From Paenarthrobacter sp. A20 (GTDB taxonomy: Bacteria; Actinomycetota; Actinomycetes; Actinomycetales; Micrococcaceae): DNA of 64,000 bases. The notes under the pieces are model-generated. The model was not told the DNA's origin. It did not search any database and saw only the letters and a program-made list of their open reading frames with translations. Position numbers and translations under genes: made by a program. Numbering within the stretch: the first letter of the stretch is position 1; each line of letters begins with the position of its first letter. Location of the stretch: positions 3,038,001 to 3,102,000 of the forward strand of contig NZ_JALJWH010000001.1 of NCBI RefSeq assembly GCF_024168825.1. Reading direction: 5' to 3'. Below are positions 14,438 through 24,092 of this stretch, in pieces.

Positions 14438-15976
14438 TCAGCACTTGGGCGGAACCCAAAGGCAGTGCTCCCAACGGTCAATGCTCGCCGATGGAAGCAC
14501 CAGATAACTAGGAACCCACTGGGGGTTTTGTGGAGGTGGGAGCCTGAGGGAGCGGACCTCTAGAGTAGTCACATCGAAATCGCTTTCGGTGAAAGTCTTG
14601 TCTAAATGAGACCGGGAAAACTCCGTAAGGTTGGGTGCATGAACTGCGCATGAGAGATTCCGTTCATCGTCGACCAAGTACCACCGCTCTGCTCCGTTTC
14701 CGAAACGCACGACGGCGGTGTAGCTCTTGTCGAAGTTGCCCGCTAGGGGTCCTGACCGAATGCGCTCAACCTCTGCCTTCCACCTGGAGAATATCTCACT
14801 CGCGTGGACCGGGATTTCGAGTGTCGCGACTTGCCTTTGCCAGGCATGAAACCGGCCTCGTTCCTCCAGCCCCTTGTTGCCTAGGAAAATTTCGGCACTC
14901 AGCGGGAACCGTCTGATGGACTTGGCAAGTTGATCGCCCACATGAGTCTCAAGCGCCGTGAGTGCCGTCATGGCTGACGTGATCTCCGCCTCAGTCGGCA
15001 ATTTTCCTGCGTGCGCTACCGCGTTACGGAGATCCGCAATGTGACGTTGCCAATTGCCGAGTGGTCCTTCTCCGCCTCGGTCCCAGTCACCCTTTAGCTT
15101 GCCTGCCAGTTCATTGAGCAGTCGCTTGGAGATGTTGTCCCGTTCGCCAAGAACATCGGCCGTTTTGCTCAAATTGGCTGATTCTTCCCAGGACAGGAGA
15201 AGGAACAACTCAGTCAATAGCGTTTCGGCGGCGATTGCTACGAAGAGGCTTGCGGCGGCTGTACTGCCCACTGCATAGGACAGCATGGCTTCCTGCCGCA
15301 TAAGCATGAAAGCCGTGAATACTTCGGCTCTTGCGGCTCTATTGTGTCGCAGCAGGTTTTGTAATTGATCCTGAGACAGTGTGGGCGTTGAAGCTGCCCG
15401 CAGTGCCGGTCCGCCGTCATTGACGTGGAGAAAGTCGGGTTGCCAGTTTTGAGATGCGAAGGGCCTAAGAATTATGGGGAGGAGTGGGGGGAGAAGCTTT
15501 CGGGTTAGCCTTCTCAGTGGAGTTTTGCTGATCAAGTGAAAATAGGTCTGAAAGTCATTGACGACGTCCAATGCGGTTTCAAACGCGTGCTCCAAAGGGT
15601 CCTTAGCATCTGGCTCAAGAACGCTGATTACCTCGACGGTGGTCTGGGCGACGGGCAATGCAGGGCTGTCGCTCGCGGACGTATCTGCAGGGGACACGCC
15701 TGATGCCCCAATGGATGAGTTCATTAGCTGCATTGCAGCGGCGAAAGGGGCAACGTCCATCAAAACCTCGCTTTGGTGAAAAATCATGATGCGGCGAGAG
15801 GCATAATCGACGTTACCTTCTGCGGGCAGGCGAAAACACGGTCCATCATCTGAGATTGGATCCCAGGCGTATCTCACGGCTAGCTCAGTAAGGTTTGGAA
15901 CTCTAATGGGGTCTGGGAGCGGAATGAAAAAGTGAACGATGTCGGGTGATCCATGGATTCTCGCGGTATTAGACAT
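14438..15976 (-). CDS. HEPN-like protein with R-x4-H motif, candidate defence effector
   Basis: A 512-residue protein not assigned to a named family. Residues 240-345 are all helical: AIAAETLLTELFLLLS, then KRLLNELAGKLKGDW and ADLRNAVAHAGKLPTEAEI. The last holds R317-N-x-x-x-H322, the R-x4-6-H signature with the usual polar residue after Arg, seen in HEPN ribonucleases and in HEPN domains of abortive-infection proteins. The N-terminal 150 and C-terminal 150 residues are unrecognised. The ATG start at 15976 has AAGGA four bases upstream. It sits alone on the minus strand in the cargo slot. RNase activity is an inference. Confidence 0.6.
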   Translation of the reverse strand: MSNTARIHGSPDIVHFFIPLPDPIRVPNLTELAVRYAWDPISDDGPCFRLPAEGNVDYASRRIMIFHQSEVLMDVAPFAAAMQLMNSSIGASGVSPADTSASDSPALPVAQTTVEVISVLEPDAKDPLEHAFETALDVVNDFQTYFHLISKTPLRRLTRKLLPPLLPIILRPFASQNWQPDFLHVNDGGPALRAASTPTLSQDQLQNLLRHNRAARAEVFTAFMLMRQEAMLSYAVGSTAAASLFVAIAAETLLTELFLLLSWEESANLSKTADVLGERDNISKRLLNELAGKLKGDWDRGGEGPLGNWQRHIADLRNAVAHAGKLPTEAEITSAMTALTALETHVGDQLAKSIRRFPLSAEIFLGNKGLEERGRFHAWQRQVATLEIPVHASEIFSRWKAEVERIRSGPLAGNFDKSYTAVVRFGNGAERWYLVDDERNLSCAVHAPNLTEFSRSHLDKTFTESDFDVTTLEVRSLRLPPPQNPQWVPSYLVLPSASIDRWEHCLWVPPKC

Positions 15977-16767
15977 GAGATCCTTAGTTGACTTGTCCGG
16001 ACGCCCTGTGAGTGGGTGTCTCGTGCTTGATGTGCCCAGGCAATGGCCGACTTCAACAGGGTACCCGCAAATCTAACTGGTCTTCATCCCTCCCCCTACG
16101 GATGAACTCTGAACCTGACGCGGTTAGTTGGTGGATCCTCAGCAAGCTGATACCCAGATACTGCTTAGGCCGCATCTGGAGCCTCCTATGGTCGTCGCGC
16201 CTCTGAGGCGACGTAGTTCAGGGGATACAAGTGGGATCTTCTTCCTTGGTTCTCCGCGTCCTGATGGGGCCGAGTGAACTTTGGGCATCTCGTGCCAGCA
16301 GCCAGCCCATGTATTCCATTCATGCGATTTGGGCTGTCACTGAGTAAGAGAACGTCCTGCGGGTTGGATGGAGCGTTGAAATTCGCGTTTGTTTCTTTAG
16401 GTCGGGCGAGACGGATGTATTGGCAGGCGGCCTCCCGGCTGGTTCCGTTTCCCGGGGCTAGGGCGGATATGGGCCCAAGGGCGGCGAGGCCAACCTTGAC
16501 GGTCCTACGGGCTGGTCAGTCCTTGAGGTGACCGGCCCGTCGGCCGGTCCGAGCTGAGACGGTTGCGAGGAACGTCGTTGCAGCGCGAATCGAGTGGCTT
16601 GCTCGTAGTCCATGTCAAAGGCTTCTTGCTCCGAAGGAAGGGTGCCCGGCGTTACCTGCGGGGGCCCGGGTTCTCGCCACCGCACAGAGAATTCCTTCGC
16701 TCGATCCCGACCGGGGAGGGCTGCAGGCGTCCTCAACTCGGATCTGTAAAGTATAGGCTTTCCAATC
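15977..16767. other. Intergenic stretch in cargo slot
   Basis: About 790 bases without a supportable gene. A minus-strand frame at 16458-17087 lies mostly across from the better-supported gene at 16768 and is not called. Confidence 0.4.
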
Positions 16768-17427
16768 ATGTATATGTTTGTGGTTATGTCTCCAGGGCCG
16801 GCACCTTCACCTTCGCCAAATGGCTGGGTGCAGCTTCCTGAGCCGGTTACTTTTCCAGCGTGGAATGACTGGGTGCAGTTCCCACAGTCACAATTGGCAC
16901 TCGTCAGTTTGGGGATCGTTACGCTGGCGGCTGTCGCAGGCTGGATCTCGGCCGTCTCAGCTATTAGAAGTGCTAACACGGCCAAAAAGAATCTTGGCGT
17001 TGCCTCGGAATCGCTTCTCCTTAACCAATCGACGGCGGCGGCCGCCAATTTGAACTTGGAACCAGATTTCACAAATGCCATCGCCATCGGCCGTACTTAT
17101 ACGACCAACTACGTGTTCGATATTGAAGTCACTAATCCAGCTACAAGATCGAACACTGTCAAAAAGGCCCCGCTTACTCTGATTTTGGACGATGGGGCGG
17201 AACGCTCTTTCGACCCCAAACCACTTCCTCGAGAGGTGAAGTCTAAAGCGGCACTGCAATTACCACTAGAGCTCCCTGCCGCCGCTCACAAGGCCGGAAC
17301 GCTAAACTACGAAGTTTCGACGAACTTCCTCAGAGGCAGGCTCATCCGCAGATTCCGGATTGACCTCACCGATGCCGCGGGTCGGAAGACGCCGCTTGAA
17401 ACTATTCAGGTCGAGGTGCAGCGGTGA
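16768..17427 (+). CDS. Membrane protein of unknown function (cargo pair, first gene)
   Basis: A 219-residue protein. A short Pro/Trp-rich N-terminus with a repeat of NGWVQLPEPVTFPAW / NDWVQFPQ leads into one TM (LALVSLGIVTLAAVAGWISAVSAI, about residues 43-66) and a soluble beta-rich domain (YVFDIEVTNPATRSNTVKKAPLTLILDDG). No family recognised. An internal ATG at 16786 could be the start. It overlaps the next gene by 4 bases (GTGA), so the two act together. The membrane anchor plus a partner next to a KAP NTPase is a layout seen in defence cargo, but no function is shown. Confidence 0.6.
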   Translation: MYMFVVMSPGPAPSPSPNGWVQLPEPVTFPAWNDWVQFPQSQLALVSLGIVTLAAVAGWISAVSAIRSANTAKKNLGVASESLLLNQSTAAAANLNLEPDFTNAIAIGRTYTTNYVFDIEVTNPATRSNTVKKAPLTLILDDGAERSFDPKPLPREVKSKAALQLPLELPAAAHKAGTLNYEVSTNFLRGRLIRRFRIDLTDAAGRKTPLETIQVEVQR

Positions 17428-17999
17428 AGCACAAAGGGGACCAGGTAGAGGTATCAGGTTCTCCACTGAACATTCTTGATGACGGAGTCATTTGGTCGTC
17501 TGATGTCATGCAAGGCCGGGGCATCCCGGTTCTCATCGTTGACGCCAGGGAGCGCCCTGACATCCAAGACTTGTTTAGTCTTCAGCAAGACCTTGGCCGG
17601 TACGGCAACGTTGGTCATGCTTGGGCGCGAGGAACGGGGAGCGTCCTCCGAATCTTTTTGAGCCTTGAGTTCATCGACCCAGTGGCCACACAGGTGGTCG
17701 TGGAATTTGACCTAGCTAAACAGCAAATCCTCATTGACTTCATCCTCAAAGCAGAGTGTTTCTTTCTGCAAGCAGGTAAGCCAGGCGATCGCAGCTCCGA
17801 CGACATGCCGCGAATCTTGGTGGAAGTGTTGGGCTCTGGGGAGTTCGAAAAGGTTTGGGTCGACCTACGCCAGCGACTGACCGAGGGCCAGTTTCGCGCA
17901 AAAGGCATCTCTCGCTCCAAGCGGAAACAACTGGCCGCATCTGAACTCAAGCGCAGGGATGAACTAGTTGCCCTGCGCATGAAGGGACAAAAGGGCTAG
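17424..17999 (+). CDS. Soluble protein of unknown function (cargo pair, second gene)
   Basis: A 191-residue protein with no TM or signal. It has alternating beta strands (GIPVLIVDARE, VLRIFLSLEFI, TQVVVEFDLAKQQILIDFIL) and a basic C-terminal helix (RSKRKQLAASELKRRDELVALRMKGQKG) that could bind nucleic acid or membrane. Not recognised. The GTG start overlaps the stop of the membrane protein gene. It converges on the KAP NTPase gene across a 130-base gap. Confidence 0.55.
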   Translation: MKHKGDQVEVSGSPLNILDDGVIWSSDVMQGRGIPVLIVDARERPDIQDLFSLQQDLGRYGNVGHAWARGTGSVLRIFLSLEFIDPVATQVVVEFDLAKQQILIDFILKAECFFLQAGKPGDRSSDDMPRILVEVLGSGEFEKVWVDLRQRLTEGQFRAKGISRSKRKQLAASELKRRDELVALRMKGQKG

Positions 18000-18128
18000 G
18001 GCACGTCTCCTAAATGTGGTGTCCGTTGTCCGCAATACTGGATGGGACCGGACTTGATGACCCGCACGGGCGAGCTCTCGTTGTATCCGGCAACGCGGCG
18101 CTCGTCGGGGCGTTTCCGTCTGAGCAAC

Positions 18129-20258
18129 TTAACCTTCCCAGTCATTAGGCCGGTACCCAGCGACATAGCGCATCGCGAGCTCCAGTAGCTCCTTGTCGTC
18201 TGAAGTGAGCGAACTGGTGTCAATGCCGTTGATTGCCTCAGCGAGGGCAACCTCCGATCCGTAGAGTTCAATGAGGACGTTCCACGCTAGGGTTGGGGTC
18301 CGGCGCACAGCCCTGGATCCCATTGACTGACCAAGGCTCTCCGACCTGGCACTCCTTAGCAGGGCTAGAGCAAAAGCATCGCCTTGCCGATTGCTGAGAG
18401 GCGGCAACTCGCGGTCAAGGCGCTTCGGCAAGAACAGGAGTTGCAGCAATTCCACTTCGCCGATGAGATCTTCAGTCGGGCATTGTGATACTTCTTTCGC
18501 CAGTGCCGCCCCGAGTTCCGCTGCAACTTCCTCGCCGACAAGCTCATGGCCGACGTTTTCCCAGTGGCCAATCATGCTAAGGAACTGCCACTTGGCACTA
18601 AGAGTCTTGAGTTGCTTCAGGATTTCTCTTGCGGCGGATTCTCGTTCGTCCTCGGACTCTAGAACTTTCATTAAGCGGAGACATGCCCTCGTGACGACCA
18701 TTGCCGCCCCAAGATCAAAGAACTGACGGGGGCGGACTGGTAGGTCAGGGTACAAGTTGAGCAGGGCCGCCGAAGCGGGGACGACGGCGGCAGCAGGAAA
18801 GTCATCTTCAAAGGCGGTCAGTGACGAAATGACGCTCTCTTGCTCAGCAGGGGGGACGTCGCGTAGATAGGCATCAAGTGCGTTCCCGTCCTTGAACATA
18901 CTGAAAGCCACTTCCGCCCGCTCGAATGACGTTAGGTTCGTAGAGCCCGACCTTTCTAAATAGAGATTGAGGATGTCGGAGTGAGCAACTACCCGTTTTC
19001 TTAACAAGGCACCTGACCAGCTTGATCCATAGCTAGGGCTTCCCAAATGGCTGGCAGCAGCTGGAAACAATCTACGAATCAGTGATTCTGCTGCATCCGT
19101 ATCAGGCTTAGCTTGAGCCACGAAAGATTCAATCTCGGTCCTGTCTTGGGTAGCTAAGTCTTGGCCTTGATAGGACCTGATTGAAGTAAGAGCAGATCGG
19201 ATTAGAGCAAGTTTTGCCATGAGGTCAGGTCGGAAAACCCGAATTGCCTCTAAGGCAAGAATGTCGACAAGCTCGACTCTTTCTTTTAAGGCAGCGACTG
19301 CCAAGTGAGATGAAGAGGCGTAGCGCCTAACGTCTCGCATATTTCTTACAAAAGGTAATATTACTTCCGAAAAAACATCAGCCCACTTTTCCGTATCAAA
19401 AAGGCTTACTCCTCCAACGTCATCGAGCACCTGCTGAAGGGCGTCGGCGACTTGTTGCTGAAGCACGCTGACGGGTATCGCCGGAAGATCAAAGCTGGTC
19501 TGCACAATCTTCTCCAGGTAGTCGCGGCCTGGCATGCCAGTTTGCGAGAGTGCCTCTTCGACGCGGAAGCGATCGTATGCAAGTACATAGACGACTCTTG
19601 GGAAGTTTGCAGTCAACCGGACCAGTTTGAAAAGATCTTGCACTTCGGTGCTCGTGAGCCTGTCTATGTCATCGATGAAGACCAGAACGGGCACGTCGAG
19701 TTCACTAAGGGCATTGCTCAGCTTCGTTTTTTCTGTCAGCACGCTGCCTTTTGATTTATCTAACAGCTGCTTGGTGGCCCCGGTGAGATCCTTGAAGTGC
19801 TTGAAGGCGGGCCCAGCGAAGGGAATCCATGAGAACGGCACAAGGAGACTGCTGTAATTGTCGAGCGAACTAACGATTTTGTTGAATCGGCCGTCGTTCT
19901 TCAAACTGAGCTGGGCAGATAGCTCACGGAAGAAGATTTCAACTAAGTGGTTAGTGCCTTGGAACATCCAGGGGTTGAAATCGATGACAATTCGTTCTGT
20001 GCCCATAGACTCCTTCAGTAGTGACAAGAAGGAGGTCTTACCAGAACCCCATGGCCCGTTGAGTGCCAGAACATGTCCATGCTCAGCCGGTAGCACACGA
20101 AGAAATTCTTTCAGTTCCTCCGCGAGTTTGTATCGACCGAGGAGATCCTCTGACTTACCGCTGATTGGATTGTCGCTGACCGGCACTGTGCACTCATTTC
20201 CCCGTAGTTCTTTACTCTGTTGTAGTTGACCGTGGCTCACCTCAGAGGAACCATGCAT
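18129..20258 (-). CDS. KAP-family P-loop NTPase
   Basis: A 709-residue protein with Walker A GPWGSGKTS at 68-76, the KAP hallmark VIDFNPWMFQG at 91-101, and Walker B VLVFIDDIDRL at 191-201 followed by LVRLTANFPRVVYVLAYDR. KAP NTPases are named after Kidins220/ARMS and PifA, the F-plasmid protein that excludes phage T7. The C-terminal 400 residues are helical with no clear enzyme domain. The usual membrane insertion between Walker A and B is reduced to one hydrophobic patch (LLVPFSWIPFAGP). It is the last cargo gene, opposite in direction to the transfer genes. A phage-exclusion role is an inference from family and context. Confidence 0.8.
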   Translation of the reverse strand: MHGSSEVSHGQLQQSKELRGNECTVPVSDNPISGKSEDLLGRYKLAEELKEFLRVLPAEHGHVLALNGPWGSGKTSFLSLLKESMGTERIVIDFNPWMFQGTNHLVEIFFRELSAQLSLKNDGRFNKIVSSLDNYSSLLVPFSWIPFAGPAFKHFKDLTGATKQLLDKSKGSVLTEKTKLSNALSELDVPVLVFIDDIDRLTSTEVQDLFKLVRLTANFPRVVYVLAYDRFRVEEALSQTGMPGRDYLEKIVQTSFDLPAIPVSVLQQQVADALQQVLDDVGGVSLFDTEKWADVFSEVILPFVRNMRDVRRYASSSHLAVAALKERVELVDILALEAIRVFRPDLMAKLALIRSALTSIRSYQGQDLATQDRTEIESFVAQAKPDTDAAESLIRRLFPAAASHLGSPSYGSSWSGALLRKRVVAHSDILNLYLERSGSTNLTSFERAEVAFSMFKDGNALDAYLRDVPPAEQESVISSLTAFEDDFPAAAVVPASAALLNLYPDLPVRPRQFFDLGAAMVVTRACLRLMKVLESEDERESAAREILKQLKTLSAKWQFLSMIGHWENVGHELVGEEVAAELGAALAKEVSQCPTEDLIGEVELLQLLFLPKRLDRELPPLSNRQGDAFALALLRSARSESLGQSMGSRAVRRTPTLAWNVLIELYGSEVALAEAINGIDTSSLTSDDKELLELAMRYVAGYRPNDWEG

Positions 20259-20881
20259 CAGTTGTCCGAACTCTATCCGTTCGTCGGTCCAACTGTCGCT
20301 CCGAAAGTGAAGTATCGGCGTACCGTAACGGACCTCCCTAAATGCTCGCGGTTATGAATGGGAGTCGACACCCGTTATTTCGCGTATGAGCGGCGCGCGA
20401 GGACCAGAGAATGATGGATTGGGAGCACGCCTATGACTAAGCGCCTCTTGCACACACGTTCGGACGGCAATGGGCTTGGCGCGTAGCTGCCGATAACGGC
20501 GAGATGATCACAGTCGACGGCAACCAGCGTTAGGAAATGGGGACGACGCTCGATCCATGGCGGATCGCATCATCGCTGGTGCCGACGCAGACAATCTCAC
20601 CCAGAGGCCAATGCAATATCTGTCTATCTAGAAAGGTCCTTCCGGTGCCCCAAGTTGAGTGTGGGTCCACGAGGGGCATTTCTTTGGCAACATCTGCCCT
20701 TTTTAAAGGCGGGGATGCTGCCTCTGTTCGATGACCAAATTACTGCCCCAGACTGCTGTCAAAACTGCGGTCTGACCTACTGCGCGGTTGGACGTCGGCC
20801 GGGCAAAAATCATGTCGTCGCCGCGCTCTACATCCATGAAGTTGTGAGCTCAATCAGCTCATTCCATTGGAAGACGACTGG
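20259..20881. other. Intergenic stretch between cargo and transfer genes
   Basis: About 620 bases. No complete gene is supported. A short remnant is listed at 20453-20533. The transfer-gene promoter presumably lies in the last 300 bases, but I see no strong hexamer pair. Confidence 0.4.
20453..20533 (+). pseudogene. Possible remnant of a DUF1508-like small protein
   Basis: In one frame, 20453-20533 reads RQWAWRVAADNGEMITVDGNQR then stop. This resembles the WRxxAxNGExI core of DUF1508/YegP-like proteins. No start or second repeat is present. It is very short and could be chance. Confidence 0.18.
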
Positions 20882-21181
20882 ATGGAGCATCAGATGGTAC
20901 TGGCAGCGGTGGATCCTGGGATCACGCCAAACGCGAACTTTCCTTTCCTTGAATCACTCAAGCAGATCGGCGGCGGCATCCTCGTCGGCGCCTTCATCGT
21001 CATCGCCATCGTGGCAATTATCGGCGCTGCGATGCTGTTGGCCGGCAAACTGAGCCAATCCTCGCGGCTTGCCTCAGGCGGCGGAGTGATACTCCTGTGG
21101 ACCGGCCCTGTGGCAGCCATTCTCGGCGGCATCAATGGTTACATACTCTGGTCTCAGACGGCCTTTCCGTTGGGCTTCTAG
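20882..21181 (+). CDS. VirB2/TrbC-like small membrane protein
   Basis: About 99 residues from ATG 20882 behind GGAAG. There are two hydrophobic helices: IGGGILVGAFIVIAIVAIIGAAMLLAG and GGGVILLWTGPVAAILGGINGYILW. Size, two-TM layout and position just before the TrbL-like gene match the pilin-like subunit of actinobacterial type IV secretion systems. No signal peptidase site is obvious. It is the first gene of the main transfer operon, 12 bases before the next gene. Confidence 0.6.
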   Translation: MEHQMVLAAVDPGITPNANFPFLESLKQIGGGILVGAFIVIAIVAIIGAAMLLAGKLSQSSRLASGGGVILLWTGPVAAILGGINGYILWSQTAFPLGF

Positions 21182-21193
21182 CCGCTGGCGATC

Positions 21194-22609
21194 ATGCCTA
21201 TCGAGTGTGACCTCAACGGTTGGTGGCCGCCGGGTTGCGGACTGGTTTCCCAAGCCAACGACGGCGTCCAAGGCTCCATCACTTCAATCTTCGCCAACGT
21301 CCTTCAGAACATCGCCTCGTGGATGTGGGGGTTCATCACCGGGGCCTTCAGCGTTTCCGAGGTCGACGATTCGCAGTGGGCGGCCATCGGCGGACTGACC
21401 AATTGGTGGGTCATTGTGATGATGACTCCCTTGGTGGTTGTGATGATCCTTCAACTCCTCTCCGGACTGATCAGCCAGCAACCACGCCGACTGATTAGGG
21501 CGCTGGTCGGGGGAGCAGCTGCGGTGCCTTTGGTTGCCGCGGCGGTCTACCTTGTCCAACAGCTCACGCGAGTAACGGACTCTGCTTCGACCGCTCTCTT
21601 GGAGTCGATCGGAACCGATCCTTACGTCGTGTTCATGCGGCTCTTCGGCTTCGAACGCGCTCCCGAAGGCTCCGAGCGCGAATGGAACGTCATCTCCTTG
21701 GCGCCGGGCAATCAAGGTGGAGCCGTGGGCGGTGCGATAGTGACCGTGATGGCCGTCATCGTCGTGTGGATTCTGGCGTTCATCCTCATGTGCTCCATGA
21801 TCTTCAGGACGTTCGCCCTCGCCGTCCTCGCGGCTGTCGCACCGGTCGCCCTCATGATGATGCCCTGGGAGAAGTCAAAGGCCTGGGCCGGGCGGTGGTG
21901 CGAAGTCGTCGTCGCGCTCTTGCTGGCGAAACCGCTGGCGGCGACAGTTCTTGCAGCGGCGATCAAGCTGTTTGCAGATTCGACGTCGTTTTCAGGGTTG
22001 GCAGCCGGCACTGTCGGTATGGTTCTCGCCTGCGGAGCACCACTAATGGCATTGAGGTTGGTGAGCTTTGCGGGTGGCGAACTCGCAGCAGCGGCTCAAA
22101 CGGCTGGCGGCGGCCACATTCTTGCTCGAAGCAGCAGCGTTGCGTCCAGGCAGTTCAGCCGACAACTCGGAGGCATGACGATTGCCTCAATGTTGGGCAG
22201 GTTATCACTTGCTCGACCAATTCCCTCAAGTCGCAGAGACATCCCCACGCGCGTGTTGCCACCTTCACTACCCCTGCCGCGTAGCCTGGCGAGCACGACG
22301 CCGATACTCACACCAGGTGAAAACGCTTCGGCATCGTATGGAGCAAACTCTGCCCGCGGAGGCGCCGCAAGGCAGGACGACGTGGTGAGTGGAGAAGTCG
22401 TCACCGAGCAGAGCAAGCAAGCTTCGTCTGCGACGCCCTCGCCGATAGCCCGGAACCCGGCCGCCGGACCGTCAAAGTCAAACCGCCCAAGGACTCCTCG
22501 GCAGCCCGAAGTGCGAAGTCCCGGCAGCGCGCTGCCCAAATCACAATTGCCGCCCATCAGGCCCAAGGCTCCTGAGGGGCACTTCCCTCCGGAGAAACCC
22601 CATGACTGA
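21194..22609 (+). CDS. TrbL/VirB6-like polytopic transfer protein
   Basis: A 471-residue protein with about six TM segments in residues 60-310 (WWVIVMMTPLVVVMILQLLSGL; AAVPLVAAAVYLVQQL; IVTVMAVIVVWILAFILMCSMIFRTFALAVLAAVAPVALMMM; and others). A soluble tail of about 150 residues rich in Ser/Pro/Arg follows. This layout is typical of the TrbL/VirB6-type inner channel in actinobacterial conjugative elements. The APVALMM after a long double TM is common in this group. It overlaps the next gene by 8 bases. Confidence 0.75.
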   Translation: MPIECDLNGWWPPGCGLVSQANDGVQGSITSIFANVLQNIASWMWGFITGAFSVSEVDDSQWAAIGGLTNWWVIVMMTPLVVVMILQLLSGLISQQPRRLIRALVGGAAAVPLVAAAVYLVQQLTRVTDSASTALLESIGTDPYVVFMRLFGFERAPEGSEREWNVISLAPGNQGGAVGGAIVTVMAVIVVWILAFILMCSMIFRTFALAVLAAVAPVALMMMPWEKSKAWAGRWCEVVVALLLAKPLAATVLAAAIKLFADSTSFSGLAAGTVGMVLACGAPLMALRLVSFAGGELAAAAQTAGGGHILARSSSVASRQFSRQLGGMTIASMLGRLSLARPIPSSRRDIPTRVLPPSLPLPRSLASTTPILTPGENASASYGANSARGGAARQDDVVSGEVVTEQSKQASSATPSPIARNPAAGPSKSNRPRTPRQPEVRSPGSALPKSQLPPIRPKAPEGHFPPEKPHD

Positions 22610-24092
22610 CGATTCCCGCGCCCTTGAGGCCGTCAAATTTCCCCGATACGAGCGCCGTGGCATTTTTATGGGGTTGAAGTGGTACCAGCTCGTGTTGCTG
22701 GCCCTCGGCATTCTGACGGCGATCATCGCCTCTGCAACGGGAGGTCCGGGCGGACTGACGACGATTAGTCCCATCTGGCTGCTGCTCATGCTGATGGGAG
22801 TGCTGCAACACGCTCGAATCCCTTATCCCATCTGGGTCAGCCTCATCACGCTGTTCTTCGTTCGACTGATTTTGGGGCAGACCCGCTACCTCGCCCGCCC
22901 CGAGAAGGCGCTGAAAGCGGGAAAGCTTGCGCTGCCAGGAGGACTCGGCAGCCTCAAACTCCAGATGACGAGCCGTGGAGAGTGCTTCATCGTCGACCCG
23001 CAGGGCAAGGAGGCAACTGTTGTCTTGCGCTGCACTACCAGATCGTTCGCTCTCCTCGACGACGATGACAAAGCGTGGGCGGCCCAGGCTTGGTCACGTG
23101 TGCAGGCCGGACTGGCCCAGCGATCGGACATAGCAAGAATCTCCGTGCAGGACTACACGGTTCCGTATCCGTCGTCAGCCCTTCAGGATTTCTACGACCA
23201 CACGATCGTGAAAAATGGCGGCCGACTTGGTGGCGATTCGTGGGGCGAGTTGGCCTATCAGGACCTGATAGCTGCAGCCGGATCCGCCATGAGCCACGAC
23301 GTCTTGTTGTCCGTCGTGGTGGATAGGGCCAAGTCGAGGCGGCGCATCAAGGAGTCTGGCGGAGGGATAGCCGGACTCGAGCGTGTTCTGCGGTTGGAGG
23401 TGCAAGCTATCACGACATCCCTGGCAACTCATGGAGTGCGGGTGGACGAGTGGCTTTCAGAGTCCCGACTGCTCGAAGTGTTCAGGGGTTCCTTTGATCC
23501 TGAGACGGTCTCCCGGGGGTCGGTGAAGAATGACAGCGATCCGCAGTCCGCCCAGCCAACCGGACAGCGGCGGCTTAGTTCGAGCCCCATGGCCGTAGAG
23601 GAGCACTGGACGTATCTCCGAACGGACTCCGGATTCCATCAGACCTTCTGGGTTGCCGAATGGCCGCGGCAAAAGGTGTATCCCGGATTCCTGCACCCGC
23701 TAGTTTATGTCGGAGACTTCCGGCACACGGTCACGCAGGTGATTCGCGCGGTTCCAACTCTGGAGGCGTTGCGGGACATCCGATCGGCACAGGAGGCTCA
23801 TGAAACCCGTCGCAGGATCAATGCCCGGTTCGACCGACCCACCACGCGGGAGCAGCGAGCCGAGGAGGAAGAAGTATCGCAACGGGAAGAAGAGATCGTT
23901 GCTGGCCACGGCGATGTCCGTCCGACCGCCTTCGTGACAATAACCGCAGCGTCCTTGGAGGACCTGGCCCGGCACCGCCACGAACTTGAGTCCGCAGCGG
24001 CCGGCGCGTTCGTTGAACTTCGATTGCTCGCCGGGCAGCAGTGGGCGGCGTTCATTGCGGGCGGACTCCCTCTGGGAAGGGGACTGCGATGA
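22602..24092 (+). CDS. PrgI/SCO6880-like T4SS protein
   Basis: A 496-residue protein. Two N-terminal TMs (GLKWYQLVLLALGILTAIIASA; GLTTISPIWLLLMLMGVLQHA) form a PrgI-like domain. The soluble part of about 400 residues (FRGSFDPETVSRGSVKNDSDPQSA, EEHWTYLRTDSGFHQTFWVAEWPRQKVYPGFLHPLV) is what I recognise as the SCO6880 family, found beside the VirB4-like ATPase in actinobacterial T4SS. In some systems it corresponds to the N-terminal half of VirB4, here split off. ATGA overlaps on both sides show tight coupling. Confidence 0.78.
   Translation: MTDDSRALEAVKFPRYERRGIFMGLKWYQLVLLALGILTAIIASATGGPGGLTTISPIWLLLMLMGVLQHARIPYPIWVSLITLFFVRLILGQTRYLARPEKALKAGKLALPGGLGSLKLQMTSRGECFIVDPQGKEATVVLRCTTRSFALLDDDDKAWAAQAWSRVQAGLAQRSDIARISVQDYTVPYPSSALQDFYDHTIVKNGGRLGGDSWGELAYQDLIAAAGSAMSHDVLLSVVVDRAKSRRRIKESGGGIAGLERVLRLEVQAITTSLATHGVRVDEWLSESRLLEVFRGSFDPETVSRGSVKNDSDPQSAQPTGQRRLSSSPMAVEEHWTYLRTDSGFHQTFWVAEWPRQKVYPGFLHPLVYVGDFRHTVTQVIRAVPTLEALRDIRSAQEAHETRRRINARFDRPTTREQRAEEEEVSQREEEIVAGHGDVRPTAFVTITAASLEDLARHRHELESAAAGAFVELRLLAGQQWAAFIAGGLPLGRGLR

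Noticed and set aside
16458..17087. 209-codon minus-strand frame
   Set aside because: It overlaps the plus-strand membrane protein gene, which has a clear TM segment and is translationally coupled to the next gene.
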